From the NCBI RefSeq assembly GCF_028737255.1, contig NZ_JAQZAN010000003.1:124001-188000 (forward strand): DNA of 64,000 nt, read 5' to 3'. Under the pieces are notes generated by a model. That model was not told the origin of the DNA and did no database searches. It saw nothing but the letters and a program-made list of their open reading frames with translations. Made by a program: the position numbers and the translations under genes. This DNA is from Actinomycetospora straminea (GTDB taxonomy: Bacteria; Actinomycetota; Actinomycetes; Mycobacteriales; Pseudonocardiaceae). Every line of letters starts with the position of its first letter. The first letter of the stretch is position 1. Below, one piece after another: positions 19,102 through 28,807 of this stretch.

Positions 19102-19830
19102 TCAGCCCATCGCCAGCGTCTGACCCGGGAAGATCATGTTCGGGTCGGTGAGGACGTCGCCGTTGGCCTGGGCGATCGAGCGCCAGCTCGCCCCGTGGGA
19201 CGCGGCGATCGAGCTGAGCGTGTCCCCGGCCCGAACGGTGTAGCTGCCCGACGACGGGGTGGCGCTGCGGACCTGGCGCGTGTCCTCGGAGCCGGAGCCG
19301 GAGCCGGACTCCTGGCTCCCGGCGTCGTCGTCGCCGGAGTCGTCGCCCGAGTCCGAGGACGAGCCCGACGACGAGCTCGAGGAGCCCTCGTCCGAGGACG
19401 GCACGCTGCTGTTGGGCGAGTCGTCGGTCTGGCCGGTCTTGCGCGAGCAGGTCGGCCAGGCGTTCATGCCCTGCTCGGCCTTGACCCGCTCGGCGACACG
19501 GATCTGCTCGCTGCGGCTGGCGTCCTCGGGCTGGCCGGAGCCGCCGAAGGCGCGCCAGGTGGAGTCGGTGAACTGCAGGCCGCCGCCGAAGCCGTTGCCG
19601 GTGTTGATGCCCCAGTCGCCGCCGCTCTCGCACTGGGCGAGGGCGTCCCAGTCGGTCTCGGCGTGGGCGGCCGGCGCGGCGAGCAGCGCGGCGGGGACGA
19701 CGGGCGCGCCCGCCGCGACGACGGCGAGGGTGGCCCGGCCGAGACGGCCGGGGCGGCGCGGGGCGCGGTGACGGCCCCGCGCACCGGGAGCAGAGGGGGC
19801 AGAGGGCGCTGCGGGCAGCACGGTGTCCAC
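19102..19830 (-). CDS. resuscitation-promoting factor (Rpf) with LysM domain
   Basis: 242-aa secreted muralytic enzyme. A signal peptide with a [15 protein letters not shown] n-region and an Ala/Val core ends AAPAAHA|E. Next comes the Rpf transglycosylase domain, with [18 protein letters not shown] carrying the catalytic Glu, then [19 protein letters not shown] and [14 protein letters not shown] Ser/Asp/Glu linker of about 50 residues leads to a LysM peptidoglycan-binding domain ([18 protein letters not shown]). Rpf proteins cleave peptidoglycan to allow regrowth of dormant cells or spores. I chose the GTG at 19830 because it leaves a normal signal peptide; a GTG at 19926 would add a basic extension. 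Paralogue of the gene at 20498. Confidence 0.9.
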   Translation of the reverse strand: MDTVLPAAPSAPSAPGARGRHRAPRRPGRLGRATLAVVAAGAPVVPAALLAAPAAHAETDWDALAQCESGGDWGINTGNGFGGGLQFTDSTWRAFGGSGQPEDASRSEQIRVAERVKAEQGMNAWPTCSRKTGQTDDSPNSSVPSSDEGSSSSSSGSSSDSGDDSGDDDAGSQESGSGSGSEDTRQVRSATPSSGSYTVRAGDTLSSIAASHGASWRSIAQANGDVLTDPNMIFPGQTLAMG

Positions 19831-20064
19831 GGATCTCCACGAGGCCGCGCCGATCCCCGCGCCGGGCCGTCGCGCGAGGGGGAGCGGACGGCGGGAGCAC
19901 CGGCGGTCGGAGCCCTGTCCGGGCACGCTGCTGCGGGGGACGGGACCCGCCGGACAGGGCGGCGCGCGGGCTCCGGTCGGCGCCGCCGCGCGGGCCGACG
20001 CGACAACGGTAGATCTCCGCAGCGGTCACGGCCGGTGGCTCTCAGCTGTGTGAGCCCGGCCCGA

Positions 20065-20081
20065 GGTCACGAAAGGGTGAC
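20065..20081 (-). promoter_or_regulatory. possible MtrA-type site upstream of the first rpf
   Basis: On the minus strand this reads GTCACC-CTTTC-GTGACC, a direct repeat of GTNACC with 5-nt spacing, the form described for MtrA boxes in actinobacteria. MtrA controls rpf genes in mycobacteria and Streptomyces. It lies about 235 nt upstream of the chosen rpf start. One occurrence in a GC-rich genome is weak evidence. Confidence 0.3.
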
Positions 20082-20252
20082 GAACGCGCAGCTCTCGGGC
20101 CTCGATGTGACGCAGCGCGAGCGCCCGCCACGGCCCGTCGCTGAGAGGTGTGTCGGGCTTCACAATGCCGGTGCGGGAGCGTTCGTCCGCGTGCACGCAG
20201 TGGTTCGAGCGTCCGCTCGACACTCCCTCACCCCGCTCGCGGCCCCGGCACC

Positions 20253-20308
20253 GCGAACGGGGAGTTCCGGCGCGTAGAGGCAGCGAACAGCGCGTTCGCT
20301 GCGACACC
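20253..20308. repeat. dispersed hairpin repeat, copy A
   Basis: The unit begins CGCGAACGGGGAGTTC, continues CGCGTAGAGGCAGCGAAC, and ends with the complementary arm GTTCGCTGCGACACC. The stem GCAGCGAAC/GTTCGCTGC encloses a 5-nt loop. It is nearly identical to the copy 93 bp downstream and similar to the copy at 12731. It lies between the two rpf genes. Confidence 0.8.
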
Positions 20309-20345
20309 GCGCGCCCGACGCCGGTGCCGGCGCGGCCCGCCGGAT

Positions 20346-20402
20346 CGCGAACGGGGAGTTCGGCCGCGTAGAAGCAGCGAACAGCGCGTTCGCTGCGACA
20401 CC
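20346..20402. repeat. dispersed hairpin repeat, copy B
   Basis: Second copy with the same CGCGAACGGGGAGTTC head and GCAGCGAAC/GTTCGCTGC stem. It differs from copy A at only a few positions (G/C swaps after the head and AGAA for AGAG before the stem). The two copies are in the same orientation, 93 bp apart. Confidence 0.8.
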
Positions 20403-20437
20403 AGGTGCCCGCCCGCCGACGCGCACCCCACGAACGA

Positions 20438-20478
20438 CGACGACCCCGGTCCAGCTCGGGGCAGGACCGGGGTCGTCG
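20438..20478. terminator. strong hairpin terminator downstream of the second rpf
   Basis: Perfect 15-bp inverted repeat, CGACGACCCCGGTCC (20438-20452) and its complement (20464-20478), with an 11-nt loop. It lies 20 nt beyond the stop of the minus-strand rpf at 20498. No U-run, as usual in high-GC actinobacteria. Confidence 0.75.
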
Positions 20479-20497
20479 AGGTGCTCGGGGCGGGCGG

Positions 20498-21154
<657 letters not shown>

Positions 21155-21675
21155 GACCTCTCTCCGTACCGCGCCGCGCGGGCGGGGCCTCGCGAGCGGG
21201 TCGACGGCCGGTTCCACGCGGCCTCACCGCCCGTGGGTGCCGGGGCACCCGGGGCCTCTCGTTCCTCGCGCCCGTCCGGTCCGCCTCTTTCGTTTCGGGG
21301 CTCGTAGTCCCGGGGCCGCTGGACGGGCGTCGGCGCGGCGGCCCCGGGATGTGTCCGGTCCCGCACACACCACTCCGGCGTGTCGTCGGGAACCGCCGTC
21401 GAACGGTACGGAGCACACGCGGTCTTTCAACCCGTGCTCAGGCGACCGTCGTCACCCTCCTGCGACCGATCCGTGACCTGGTGAGGGACGGATCCGCAGG
21501 CGGGAGCGGGAGATGATCATGAATCGGTTGATGTTTCACCGATGTAGCACAGATCCACAGTGTGCGTGGCCTCACGGTGTCAACAGGGCCGTTCGGAGCA
21601 GGAACCCTCAGGTCGGGGGGCCTCCTGCCCGGTCGTCCGGTGGCTACCCGTTCGGCGCTGCGGGATGCTGGACGG
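21155..21675. other. 521-bp intergenic region between rpf and the moxR-type operon
   Basis: No gene is supported. The rpf side has a GC-rich leader with several short self-complementary segments, among them a GGGTGC-CCCG-GCACCC hairpin near 21232-21250. Actinobacterial rpf leaders often carry c-di-AMP (ydaO) riboswitches, but I could not align the conserved core. The stretch 21510-21570 is noticeably more AT-rich (GATGATCATGAATCGGTTGA) and is the likely promoter zone. Confidence 0.45.
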
Positions 21676-22572
21676 GTGAGCGTGACCACCGAACCCACCA
21701 GCCCGGACGACCTGGCGCGCGCCCTCGACGGCACCGGCTACCTCGCCGACGCGGGCCTCGCCTCCGCGGCGTTCCTGGCGCTGCGCATGGGTCGCCCCCT
21801 GTTCTGCGAGGGCGAGCCGGGGACGGGGAAGACCGCCCTCGCCCAGGCGCTGTCCCAGGCGCTCGGGCTGCCCCTCGTGCGCCTGCAGTGCCACGAGGGC
21901 ATCGACGCCGCCCAGGCGCTCTACGACTGGGACTTCCCGCGCCAGCTCCTGCACCTGCGCGCCCTCGAGGCCTCGGCCAGCGCGTCGCACACCGAGCTCG
22001 ACGTCGACGCCGTCGAGTCCTCCCTCTACGACCGTCGCTTCCTGCTCGCGCGGCCCGTGCTGCAGGCGCTGCAGGACGCGCCGTGCGTGCTGCTCGTCGA
22101 CGAGGTCGACCGCGCCGACGACGAGTTCGAGGCCTTCCTCCTCGAGGTGCTCGCCGAGAACTCCGTCACCATCCCCGAGATCGGGGTCGTGCGCGCCGAG
22201 ACCCCGCCGCTGGTCGTCCTGACCTCCAACCGCACCCGCGAGGTGCACGACGCGCTCAAGCGCCGCTGCCTCTACCTCTGGCTCGAGCACCCCGACCTCG
22301 CCCGGGAGACGGCGATCCTGCGCCGGCGCCTGCCCGACCTGCCCGAGGCGCTGGCCGAGCAGGTCGCGCAGGCGGTGCACGGGCTGCGCGGGCTGGACCT
22401 GCTCAAGCCGCCGGGCGTGGCCGAGTCGATCGACTGGGCGCAGGCCCTGCAGCTCATCGGGGCCCGCCACCTCGACCTCGCGTCGGCCACCGCGACGCTC
22501 GGTGCGGTCCTGAAGTACCGCGAGGACGCCGACCGGGCGCGCGACAAGCTGGACGCCCTGCTCGCCTCGTGA
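21676..22572 (+). CDS. MoxR-family AAA+ ATPase, CoxD-like
   Basis: 298-aa AAA+ ATPase. Walker A is CEGEPGTGKTALAQAL; Walker B is CVLLVDEVDRADDEFEAFLLEVL; sensor 1 is VVLTSNRTREVHDALKRRC. It is followed by a VWA protein and an XdhC protein with overlapping stops and starts, the same order as coxD-coxE-coxF of aerobic CO dehydrogenase clusters. CoxD/CoxE help build the Cu-Mo active site of that enzyme. GTG at 21676 or 21682 are the plausible starts; neither has a good ribosome-binding site. No molybdenum hydroxylase subunit lies in the window, so the client enzyme is elsewhere or different. Confidence 0.85.
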   Translation: MSVTTEPTSPDDLARALDGTGYLADAGLASAAFLALRMGRPLFCEGEPGTGKTALAQALSQALGLPLVRLQCHEGIDAAQALYDWDFPRQLLHLRALEASASASHTELDVDAVESSLYDRRFLLARPVLQALQDAPCVLLVDEVDRADDEFEAFLLEVLAENSVTIPEIGVVRAETPPLVVLTSNRTREVHDALKRRCLYLWLEHPDLARETAILRRRLPDLPEALAEQVAQAVHGLRGLDLLKPPGVAESIDWAQALQLIGARHLDLASATATLGAVLKYREDADRARDKLDALLAS

Positions 22573-23909
22573 GCACCGGCAGGCGAGCGGAGCGACGGGA
22601 CATGACCATCAGGGACGGTGACCACCAGGGACGTGACCACGAGGGGCGAGCGGGGCGACGGGGAGTGACCACTGCCGACCGGGGCGGGAGCAGCGACGCG
22701 CCCGCCCCCCGCCAGCACGCTGGCGCGCTCCTGGCCGCCGGCGTCGTCGAGTCCCTCAGCAGGGACGGGGACAGCGGGGACGCCGACCCCGGGACCGACG
22801 CCGTCCTCGAGGACTTCGTCGCGTTCACCCGCCTCGTGCGCAACGCCGGCGTGCCGGTCACGACCGACCGGGTCGCGGCGTACCTGCAGGCCCTGCGCCT
22901 GTCCGACCTGCGCAGCGAGGTCGCGACCTACTGGGCGGGGCGCCTGACGCTGTGCGGCGACCCCGACGACGTCGTGCGCTACGACCACGCCTTCGCCGCC
23001 TGGTTCTCCGCCGACCCGCGCGACCAGCGCATGGGCCGCCCGGCGCCGCCGAAGCCGCGCATCTCGACGATGGCGGCGCTCACCGAGCCGCCGCCGGGCT
23101 CGGGCACCGGCGACGAGGACGAGGAGACCCCGGAGCTGCGGGTCGCCGCGTCCGGCGAGGAGATCCTGCGCGACCGCGACATCGCCGAGCTCTCCATCGG
23201 CGAGCGCGAGCACCTCAAGCAGCTGCTCGCCCTCCTGCGCCCGGCCCCGCCGAAGCGCCGGGCCCGGCGACGGCGCGCCGCCCGGCGCGGCGAGCCCGAC
23301 CCGCGGCGCACGCTGCGCGCGGCGCTCGCCAACGGCGGGGAGATCACCGACCTGCGTCGCCGCGCCCGCCGGAAGCGCCCGCGCCGGGTGGTGCTGCTCA
23401 TCGACGTGTCCGGCTCCATGAGCCCGTACGCGGACACGCTGCTGCGGTTCGCGCACGTCGTCACCCGGCGCACGCCGACGGCCGTGGAGACGTTCACGCT
23501 CGGCACCCGGCTGACCCGTGTCACCCGCGAGCTGCGCCAGCGCGACCCCGAGCGCGCGCTGGCCGACGCGGGGCGCGCGATCCCCGACTGGTCGGGCGGC
23601 ACCCGGCTCGGCGAGGTGCTGCGGGCGTTCCTCGACCGCTGGGGCCAGCGGGGCGTGGCCCGGCGGGCGGTGGTCGTCGTGTTCTCCGACGGCTGGGAGC
23701 GCGGGGGCGCCGACCTGCTCGGCGAGCAGTCCGCGCGGCTGCGGCGCCTGGCCCACCGGGTGGTCTGGGTGAACCCGCACGCGGGCAAGAGCGGCTACGA
23801 GCCGGTGCAGGGGGGAATCGCGGCGGCCCTCCCGCACGTTGACCGATTGCTGGCGGGTCATTCCCTCACCACATTGGCCGAGCTCCTGGAGGTGCTGCGG
23901 GATGCGTGA
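22569..23909 (+). CDS. VWA-domain protein, CoxE-like
   Basis: Predicted 446-aa partner of the preceding MoxR ATPase. N-terminal ~150 residues: FVAFTRLVRNAGVPVTTDRV, a helical domain typical of CoxE. A basic linker ([21 protein letters not shown]) precedes the C-terminal VWA fold with MIDAS motif LIDVSGSMSPYAD, threonine/aspartate positions at DWSGGTRLGE and VVVFSDGWERGG. MoxR-VWA pairs act as metal-cofactor or protein-maturation chaperones. The start is uncertain: GTG 22569 overlaps the moxR stop (GTGA), while ATG 22602 and GTG 22665 are alternatives because the first ~55 residues look unconserved. The 3' end overlaps xdhC by 8 nt. Confidence 0.83.
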   Translation: MSTGRRAERRDMTIRDGDHQGRDHEGRAGRRGVTTADRGGSSDAPAPRQHAGALLAAGVVESLSRDGDSGDADPGTDAVLEDFVAFTRLVRNAGVPVTTDRVAAYLQALRLSDLRSEVATYWAGRLTLCGDPDDVVRYDHAFAAWFSADPRDQRMGRPAPPKPRISTMAALTEPPPGSGTGDEDEETPELRVAASGEEILRDRDIAELSIGEREHLKQLLALLRPAPPKRRARRRRAARRGEPDPRRTLRAALANGGEITDLRRRARRKRPRRVVLLIDVSGSMSPYADTLLRFAHVVTRRTPTAVETFTLGTRLTRVTRELRQRDPERALADAGRAIPDWSGGTRLGEVLRAFLDRWGQRGVARRAVVVVFSDGWERGGADLLGEQSARLRRLAHRVVWVNPHAGKSGYEPVQGGIAAALPHVDRLLAGHSLTTLAELLEVLRDA

Positions 23910-25071
23910 CGTGCTGCCGACCCTGGAGAGCTGGTGGGCCGACGGGCGCCCGACCGCGCTCGCGACCGTCGTCGGGACCTTCCGCTCCGCCCCGCGCCAG
24001 CCCGGCGCCTCGATGCTCGTCGGCGACGACGGCCAGGCGGTCGGGAGCGTGTCCGGCGGCTGCGTCGAGGGCGCGGTCTACGAGCTCGGGTCCGGCATCC
24101 TGGAGGGCACCGACGAGGCGACCCTGCAGCGCTACGGGGTCTCCGACGACGACGCGTTCGCGGTCGGCCTGACCTGCGGCGGCATCCTCGACGTGTACGT
24201 CGAGAAGGTCGACCGCGAGTCGTTCCCGCAGCTCGGGGCCATCGCCGAGGCCGTGCGGGAGCACCGTTCGGTCGCCGTCGCCACCGTCGTCTCCGGGCCC
24301 GCCGAGCGCCTCGGGCGCCGGCTGGTGGTCTGGCCCGAGGAGGTCGAGGGCACCACGGGCTCCGCGCGGCTCGACGACGCGCTGCGCGACGACGTGCGCG
24401 GCCTGCTCGCCGCCGGGCGCTCGGCGCTCGTGTCCTACGGCACCGACGGCGAGCGGCGCGGCGAGGGCCTGCAGGTCTTCGTCGAGTCGTTCGCCCCGCC
24501 GCCCCGGCTCATCGTCTTCGGCGCCATCGACTTCGCCGCCGCGGTCGCTCGCATCGGCACGTTCCTCGGCATGCGGGTGACGGTCTGCGACGCGCGCCCG
24601 GTGTTCGCGACCTCGAGCCGCTTCCCCGAGGCGCACGAGGTCGTCGTCGAGTGGCCCCACCGCTACCTCGCGAAGGAGGCCGAGGCGGGGCGCATCGACT
24701 CCCGGACCTCGCTCGCCGTGCTCACCCACGACCCGAAGTTCGACGTGCCGCTGCTCGAGGTGGCGCTGCGCCTGCCCGAGATCGGCTACATCGGGGCCAT
24801 GGGCTCGCGGCGCACCCACCTCGACCGCCGCCAGCGCCTGCTCGACGCCGGGGTCGCCGAGGAGGAGCTGGCGCGCATGTCCAGCCCCATCGGCCTCGAC
24901 CTGGGTGCGCGGACGCCGGAGGAGACCGCGGTGTCGATCGCCGCGGAGATGATCGCCCAGCAGTGGGGCGGACGGGGCACCCCGCTCTCGGATCGCGAGG
25001 GCCCCATCCACACCGAGTCCAACGTCGAGCCGGCGGTGTCGGCCGCGTCGCTGGACGCCGCCCTGCGCTAG
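23902..25071 (+). CDS. XdhC/CoxF-family molybdenum cofactor maturation protein
   Basis: 389-aa protein with the N-terminal XdhC/CoxI domain (ALATVVGTFRSAPRQPGASM, then GSVSGGCVEGAVYE with the conserved Cys, and LTCGGILDVYVE) and the C-terminal Rossmann-like XdhC domain (PRLIVFGAIDFAAAVARIG, VCDARPVFATSSRFP, IGYIGAMGSRRTHLDRR). Family members bind molybdenum cofactor and sulfurate or insert it into xanthine- or CO-dehydrogenase-type enzymes. ATG at 23902 lies 8 nt inside the VWA gene. The C-terminal end overlaps a convergent methyltransferase gene by 4 nt. It fits with the MobA-like, moaC, mog and moaE genes 5-8 kb away. Confidence 0.92.
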   Translation: MRDVLPTLESWWADGRPTALATVVGTFRSAPRQPGASMLVGDDGQAVGSVSGGCVEGAVYELGSGILEGTDEATLQRYGVSDDDAFAVGLTCGGILDVYVEKVDRESFPQLGAIAEAVREHRSVAVATVVSGPAERLGRRLVVWPEEVEGTTGSARLDDALRDDVRGLLAAGRSALVSYGTDGERRGEGLQVFVESFAPPPRLIVFGAIDFAAAVARIGTFLGMRVTVCDARPVFATSSRFPEAHEVVVEWPHRYLAKEAEAGRIDSRTSLAVLTHDPKFDVPLLEVALRLPEIGYIGAMGSRRTHLDRRQRLLDAGVAEEELARMSSPIGLDLGARTPEETAVSIAAEMIAQQWGGRGTPLSDREGPIHTESNVEPAVSAASLDAALR

Positions 25072-25943
25072 ACGACGCGGGCCGTCAGCAGCAGGTACTC
25101 CCAGTCCATGGTGAGGCCCTGCCCGTCGCGGGCGTGACGCTGCGCGACCGCGGCGATCTCGCGGTCGAGCTCCGCGGTGCGCTCCGCGTCCTCGGCGTTG
25201 TTGCGGTACGCCACGATCGTCGGCCCGTAGGTCTCCTTCCAGTAGGAGCGGAAGCCGTCGGGGGTGTCGAAGGCGTCCACGGTCACGGTCCGGCGCTCGG
25301 CCTGGACGTCGGTGACGCGGTCGCCGAGCAGCGCGCGGACGTGCGCCTCGTCGCCCCACAGCGGCGGCGGCTGGGCGCCGGGCGGCGGCGGGGGCGCGAA
25401 CGGCTTCATCGTCTTGAACAGGTCGCCGACGAAGCCCTCGGGCGTCCAGCTGATGAGCCCGATGCGGCCGCCGGGCCGGACGACGCGGACGATCTCGTCG
25501 GCGGCCTCCTGGTGGTGCGGGGCGAACATGATGCCCACGCACGAGGTGGCGACGTCGAACGAGTCGTCGTCGTAGGGCAGCGCCTCGGCGTCGGCCTCCT
25601 GCCACTGCAGCGTGACGCCGGCGCGCTCCGCGGCCGCGCGGCCGGCGACGAACAGCTCGGGGGTGAGGTCGGAGGCCACGACGTCGGCGCCGGCGAGGGC
25701 CGCGGGCACGGCGACGTTCCCGGTGCCCGCGGCGACGTCGAGCACCCGCTCGCCCGGGCGGATGCCCGTGGCCGTGACGAGGACGGGGCCGAGCTCGGCG
25801 ATGAGCCGGGCGGCGACGTCCGGGTAGTCGCCCAGGCCCCACATCGTGCGGTGGCGGGCCTTGAGCGCGGCGTCGGCGGCCTTGGCGTCGGCAGCGGCGT
25901 CGGTGGCGGCGTCGGTGCGGGCGGCGGTGGTCGTGTCGGTCAT
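25068..25943 (-). CDS. class I SAM-dependent methyltransferase
   Basis: 291-aa predicted methyltransferase. After an Ala/Thr/Asp-rich leader, residues ~45-60 lead into motif I VLDVAAGTGNVAVPAA (~residues 68-83), motif II VASDLTPELF, and motif III DEIVRVVRPGGRIGLISWTPEGF. This layout is that of UbiE/MenG-like small-molecule methyltransferases; the acceptor is unknown. ATG at 25943, with GGGAGACACCGAG upstream. Divergent from the LAL regulator across a 165-bp gap that is relatively AT-rich near 26020-26100, so it may be that regulator's target. Confidence 0.87.
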   Translation of the reverse strand: MTDTTTAARTDAATDAAADAKAADAALKARHRTMWGLGDYPDVAARLIAELGPVLVTATGIRPGERVLDVAAGTGNVAVPAALAGADVVASDLTPELFVAGRAAAERAGVTLQWQEADAEALPYDDDSFDVATSCVGIMFAPHHQEAADEIVRVVRPGGRIGLISWTPEGFVGDLFKTMKPFAPPPPPGAQPPPLWGDEAHVRALLGDRVTDVQAERRTVTVDAFDTPDGFRSYWKETYGPTIVAYRNNAEDAERTAELDREIAAVAQRHARDGQGLTMDWEYLLLTARVV

Positions 25944-26108
25944 CTCGGTGTCTCCCGTCCGGTGGACCGGCGTCGTGCCGGCCGGTGGGAGAGAAGGCTC
26001 CGCTCACGCGCTGCAGTAATCATCGGGAGGACCTCCCTAGATTCCGCTCCGGCGACTAGGCCGATCGAGACATTCCGCTGGTGATGTCGATCACGTAGAG
26101 TCACGCCC

Positions 26109-28736
26109 ATGGACCTGCTCGAGCGCGAGGACGAGCAGCGCCTCCTCGCGCACGCGTGGGCCGAGGCGCGCACCGGCCGGGGCTCGATCGTCCTGCTCGC
26201 CGGGGAGTCGGGCATCGGGAAGACGTCGCTGGCACGGGCCTTCGCCGCCGGCCTCGACGGCGGCTCCGACGACGCCCAGGTCCTGTGGGGCGTCTGCGAC
26301 CCGCTGGGCGTGCCCCGCCCGCTGGGCCCGCTGCACGACGTCGCCGCCGACCTCGGCGAGCCGGTGACGCGCCTGCTGCACACCGGCGCCCCGCCGCACG
26401 AGATCCACCGCGCCCTGCTCGACGCGCTCGCCGCCCGCCCGTTGCTGCTGGTCGTCGACGACCTGCAGTGGGCCGACGAGGCGACCATCGACCTGCTGCG
26501 GTTCCTCCTGCGCCGTGTCGCGGGCACCCGCTCGCTGGTCCTCGCCACCTACCGCGCCGACGAGCCCGACCCCCAGCCCGCGCTGCGGGCCCTGCTCGGC
26601 GACGTGGCGCGCAGCCCCGCCGCCACGCGCCTGGAGCTCGGGCCGCTGTCGGTCGCGGCGGTCACCGCGCTGGTGGGGGAGCGCGCCATCGACCCCGCCC
26701 ACCTGCACCGCCTCACGCGCGGCAACTCGTTCTTCGTCACCGAGGTGATCAGCCAGGACGGGGACGCGCTGCCCGCGTCGGTGCGCGACGCCGTGCTCGC
26801 GCGCACCGCGGGTCTCGACCCCGAGGCCGGGGACCTCGCGGACCTGCTCGCCTGCGCGCCGGGTCCCGTCCCCGACGCCCTGCTGCCCGCGCTCGGCGCC
26901 GGCATCGGTCCGCTGCGCACGCTCGACACCGCGGGCCTCATCGCCCGGGACCGGCGGGGCATCACGTTCCGCCACGACATCTGCCGGCTCGCGGTCGCGG
27001 GCGCCATCCCGCCCGGTGGGGAGATCGCCCTGCACCGGCGCATGCTCACCGCGCTCGAGACCCTGCCCGACCCCGACCCCGCCGTGCTCGCCCACCACGC
27101 CCTGGCCGCCGGCGACGACGCGCGCGTGTTCCGGTACGCCGCGCGGGCCGGGCGCGTGGCGGCGGGCGCAGGCGCCCACACCGAGGCCGCGCGCTTCTTC
27201 ACCACCGCGCTCGAGCACGCGCCCGCCGACGCCCTCGGCGCCCGCGCGGGCCTCTGCGAGCTGCTCGCGCACGAGCTCTTCCTCACCAACCGGCTCGACG
27301 AGGCGATCGCCGCCTGCCACCGCGCCATCGGCTGGCACCGGGCGGAGGGCGACCTCGACGGCGTCGGCGCCGGACACCGGTCGCTCGCCTCGTTCGAGTG
27401 GTACCACGGCGACCGCGCGCGGGCCGTCGAGCACGCGACCACCGCGATCGAGGTGCTCGAGCCCCGCGCCGAACCGGGCAGCCGCGCCGCCGTGCTCCTC
27501 GGGCACGCGCTCGCGGCCCGCGGGTTCCTCGCGATGCAGGACAACGACCTGGCCACCGCGCGCGAGCTGCACGACCGGGCCCGCGCGATCGCGGACGGTG
27601 CCGACGACGAGGCCCTCGAGGTCCGGCTGCTCATGCTCGACACCGTGGTCCCGATGATGGCCGGCGAGAGCGCGGCGCGCGGGCGGCTGCTCGGCGCGCT
27701 CGAGGCGGTCGGCGACGACGTCAAGGTCGAGCACTCCACGTGCTGGACCCAGCTCGCGAACCTCGACGTCGAGCAGCGGCGCCTCGACGCGGCGGAGAAG
27801 GTGCTCGACCGGAGCCTGCCGCTCACCGTCCAGTGGGAGTACCCGATCTGCGAGCACTGGCAGCGCGGCGTGCGCGCCCGCCTGCGCGTGCTGCGCGGCG
27901 CCTGGGACGAGGCCGTCCACGACGCCCGCGGCGTGCTCACCGACAGCGGGTCCATGCTCACCCACACCTGGCCCTCGCTGGTGCTCGGGCTCGTCGCGCT
28001 GCGCCGCGGGGACGCCGAGACCGACGCGCACCTCGAGCGCGGCTGGGACATCGCGCGCCACTTCGGCGAGCCGCTGCGCCTGCTGCCCGCGGCGTCGGCG
28101 CTGGCCGAGCGCTGCTGGGTGACCGGAGCGCCCGACGCCCGTCTCGGGGACGTGCTCGCCCTGCTCGCCGAGGCCGGCGCGCGCCCGGGCACCGAGTGGT
28201 CCGCCGCCGAGCTCGCGGTGTGGCTGCGCCGGCTCGGGCACCCTGCAACCCCGCCCGTCCCGCCGGCCGAGGGCCCCTACCGCCTGCTGCTCGACGGCGA
28301 CGCCGCCGGCGCCGCGCAGGCGTGGACCGCGCTCGGCGCGCCCTACGAGGCGGCGCTCGCGCTCGTCGACACCGGCGACACGACCGAGATCTTCACCGCG
28401 CTCGAGACGTTCGACCGCCTGGGCGCGGACGCCGTCGCGGCCAAGGTGCGCCGCGACCTGCGCGGGCGCGGCGTGACCGGCGTGCCCGCCCGCCCGCGCG
28501 CGACGACGCGGACCAACCCCGCGGGCCTCACCGCGCGCCAGGTGGACGTCCTGCGCCTGCTCGCCGAGGGCCTGACCAACGCCGGGATCGCCGGGCGCCT
28601 GTTCATCTCCGAGAAGACCGCCGACCACCACGTCTCGGCGATCCTCGCGAAGCTGGAGGTGCCCACGCGCCGCGAGGCCGCCGCGGCCGGCCGGCGCCTC
28701 GGGCTCGTGCCGGACCGTCGCGTCGCGCGGGCCTAG
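26109..28736 (+). CDS. LAL-type LuxR-family ATP-binding regulator
   Basis: 875-aa large ATP-binding regulator of the LuxR family. N-terminal AAA domain: Walker A LLAGESGIGKTSLARA (~30-45), Walker B LLLVVDDLQWADEATI (~115-130). Long middle with tetratricopeptide-like helical repeats (~360-700). C-terminal LuxR helix-turn-helix GLTARQVDVLRLLAEGLTNA, then IAGRLFISEKTADHHVSAIL. Such proteins act as ATP-dependent activators of catabolic or secondary-metabolite operons and bind an inducer through the repeats. ATG at 26109. Divergent from the methyltransferase; the azlCD-deacetylase run begins 71 nt downstream. Confidence 0.93.
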   Translation: MDLLEREDEQRLLAHAWAEARTGRGSIVLLAGESGIGKTSLARAFAAGLDGGSDDAQVLWGVCDPLGVPRPLGPLHDVAADLGEPVTRLLHTGAPPHEIHRALLDALAARPLLLVVDDLQWADEATIDLLRFLLRRVAGTRSLVLATYRADEPDPQPALRALLGDVARSPAATRLELGPLSVAAVTALVGERAIDPAHLHRLTRGNSFFVTEVISQDGDALPASVRDAVLARTAGLDPEAGDLADLLACAPGPVPDALLPALGAGIGPLRTLDTAGLIARDRRGITFRHDICRLAVAGAIPPGGEIALHRRMLTALETLPDPDPAVLAHHALAAGDDARVFRYAARAGRVAAGAGAHTEAARFFTTALEHAPADALGARAGLCELLAHELFLTNRLDEAIAACHRAIGWHRAEGDLDGVGAGHRSLASFEWYHGDRARAVEHATTAIEVLEPRAEPGSRAAVLLGHALAARGFLAMQDNDLATARELHDRARAIADGADDEALEVRLLMLDTVVPMMAGESAARGRLLGALEAVGDDVKVEHSTCWTQLANLDVEQRRLDAAEKVLDRSLPLTVQWEYPICEHWQRGVRARLRVLRGAWDEAVHDARGVLTDSGSMLTHTWPSLVLGLVALRRGDAETDAHLERGWDIARHFGEPLRLLPAASALAERCWVTGAPDARLGDVLALLAEAGARPGTEWSAAELAVWLRRLGHPATPPVPPAEGPYRLLLDGDAAGAAQAWTALGAPYEAALALVDTGDTTEIFTALETFDRLGADAVAAKVRRDLRGRGVTGVPARPRATTRTNPAGLTARQVDVLRLLAEGLTNAGIAGRLFISEKTADHHVSAILAKLEVPTRREAAAAGRRLGLVPDRRVARA

Positions 28737-28807
28737 GTGGTCACGCAGCGCAAGATGGGGAGCGGGCACCGACGCCCTGACCGCGGGCCGGACGCGATCG
28801 TTCGGTC

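Noticed and set aside
20065-20081. Crp/GlxR-type site upstream of rpf
   Set aside because: The half-sites read TCAC-N6-GTGA rather than GTGA-N6-TCAC; a direct-repeat MtrA reading fits better.
21155-21420. c-di-AMP (ydaO) riboswitch in the leader of the second rpf
   Set aside because: The location is right and there are GC-rich hairpins, but I could not align the conserved ydaO core segments. An Infernal search with the ydaO-yuaA model would decide.
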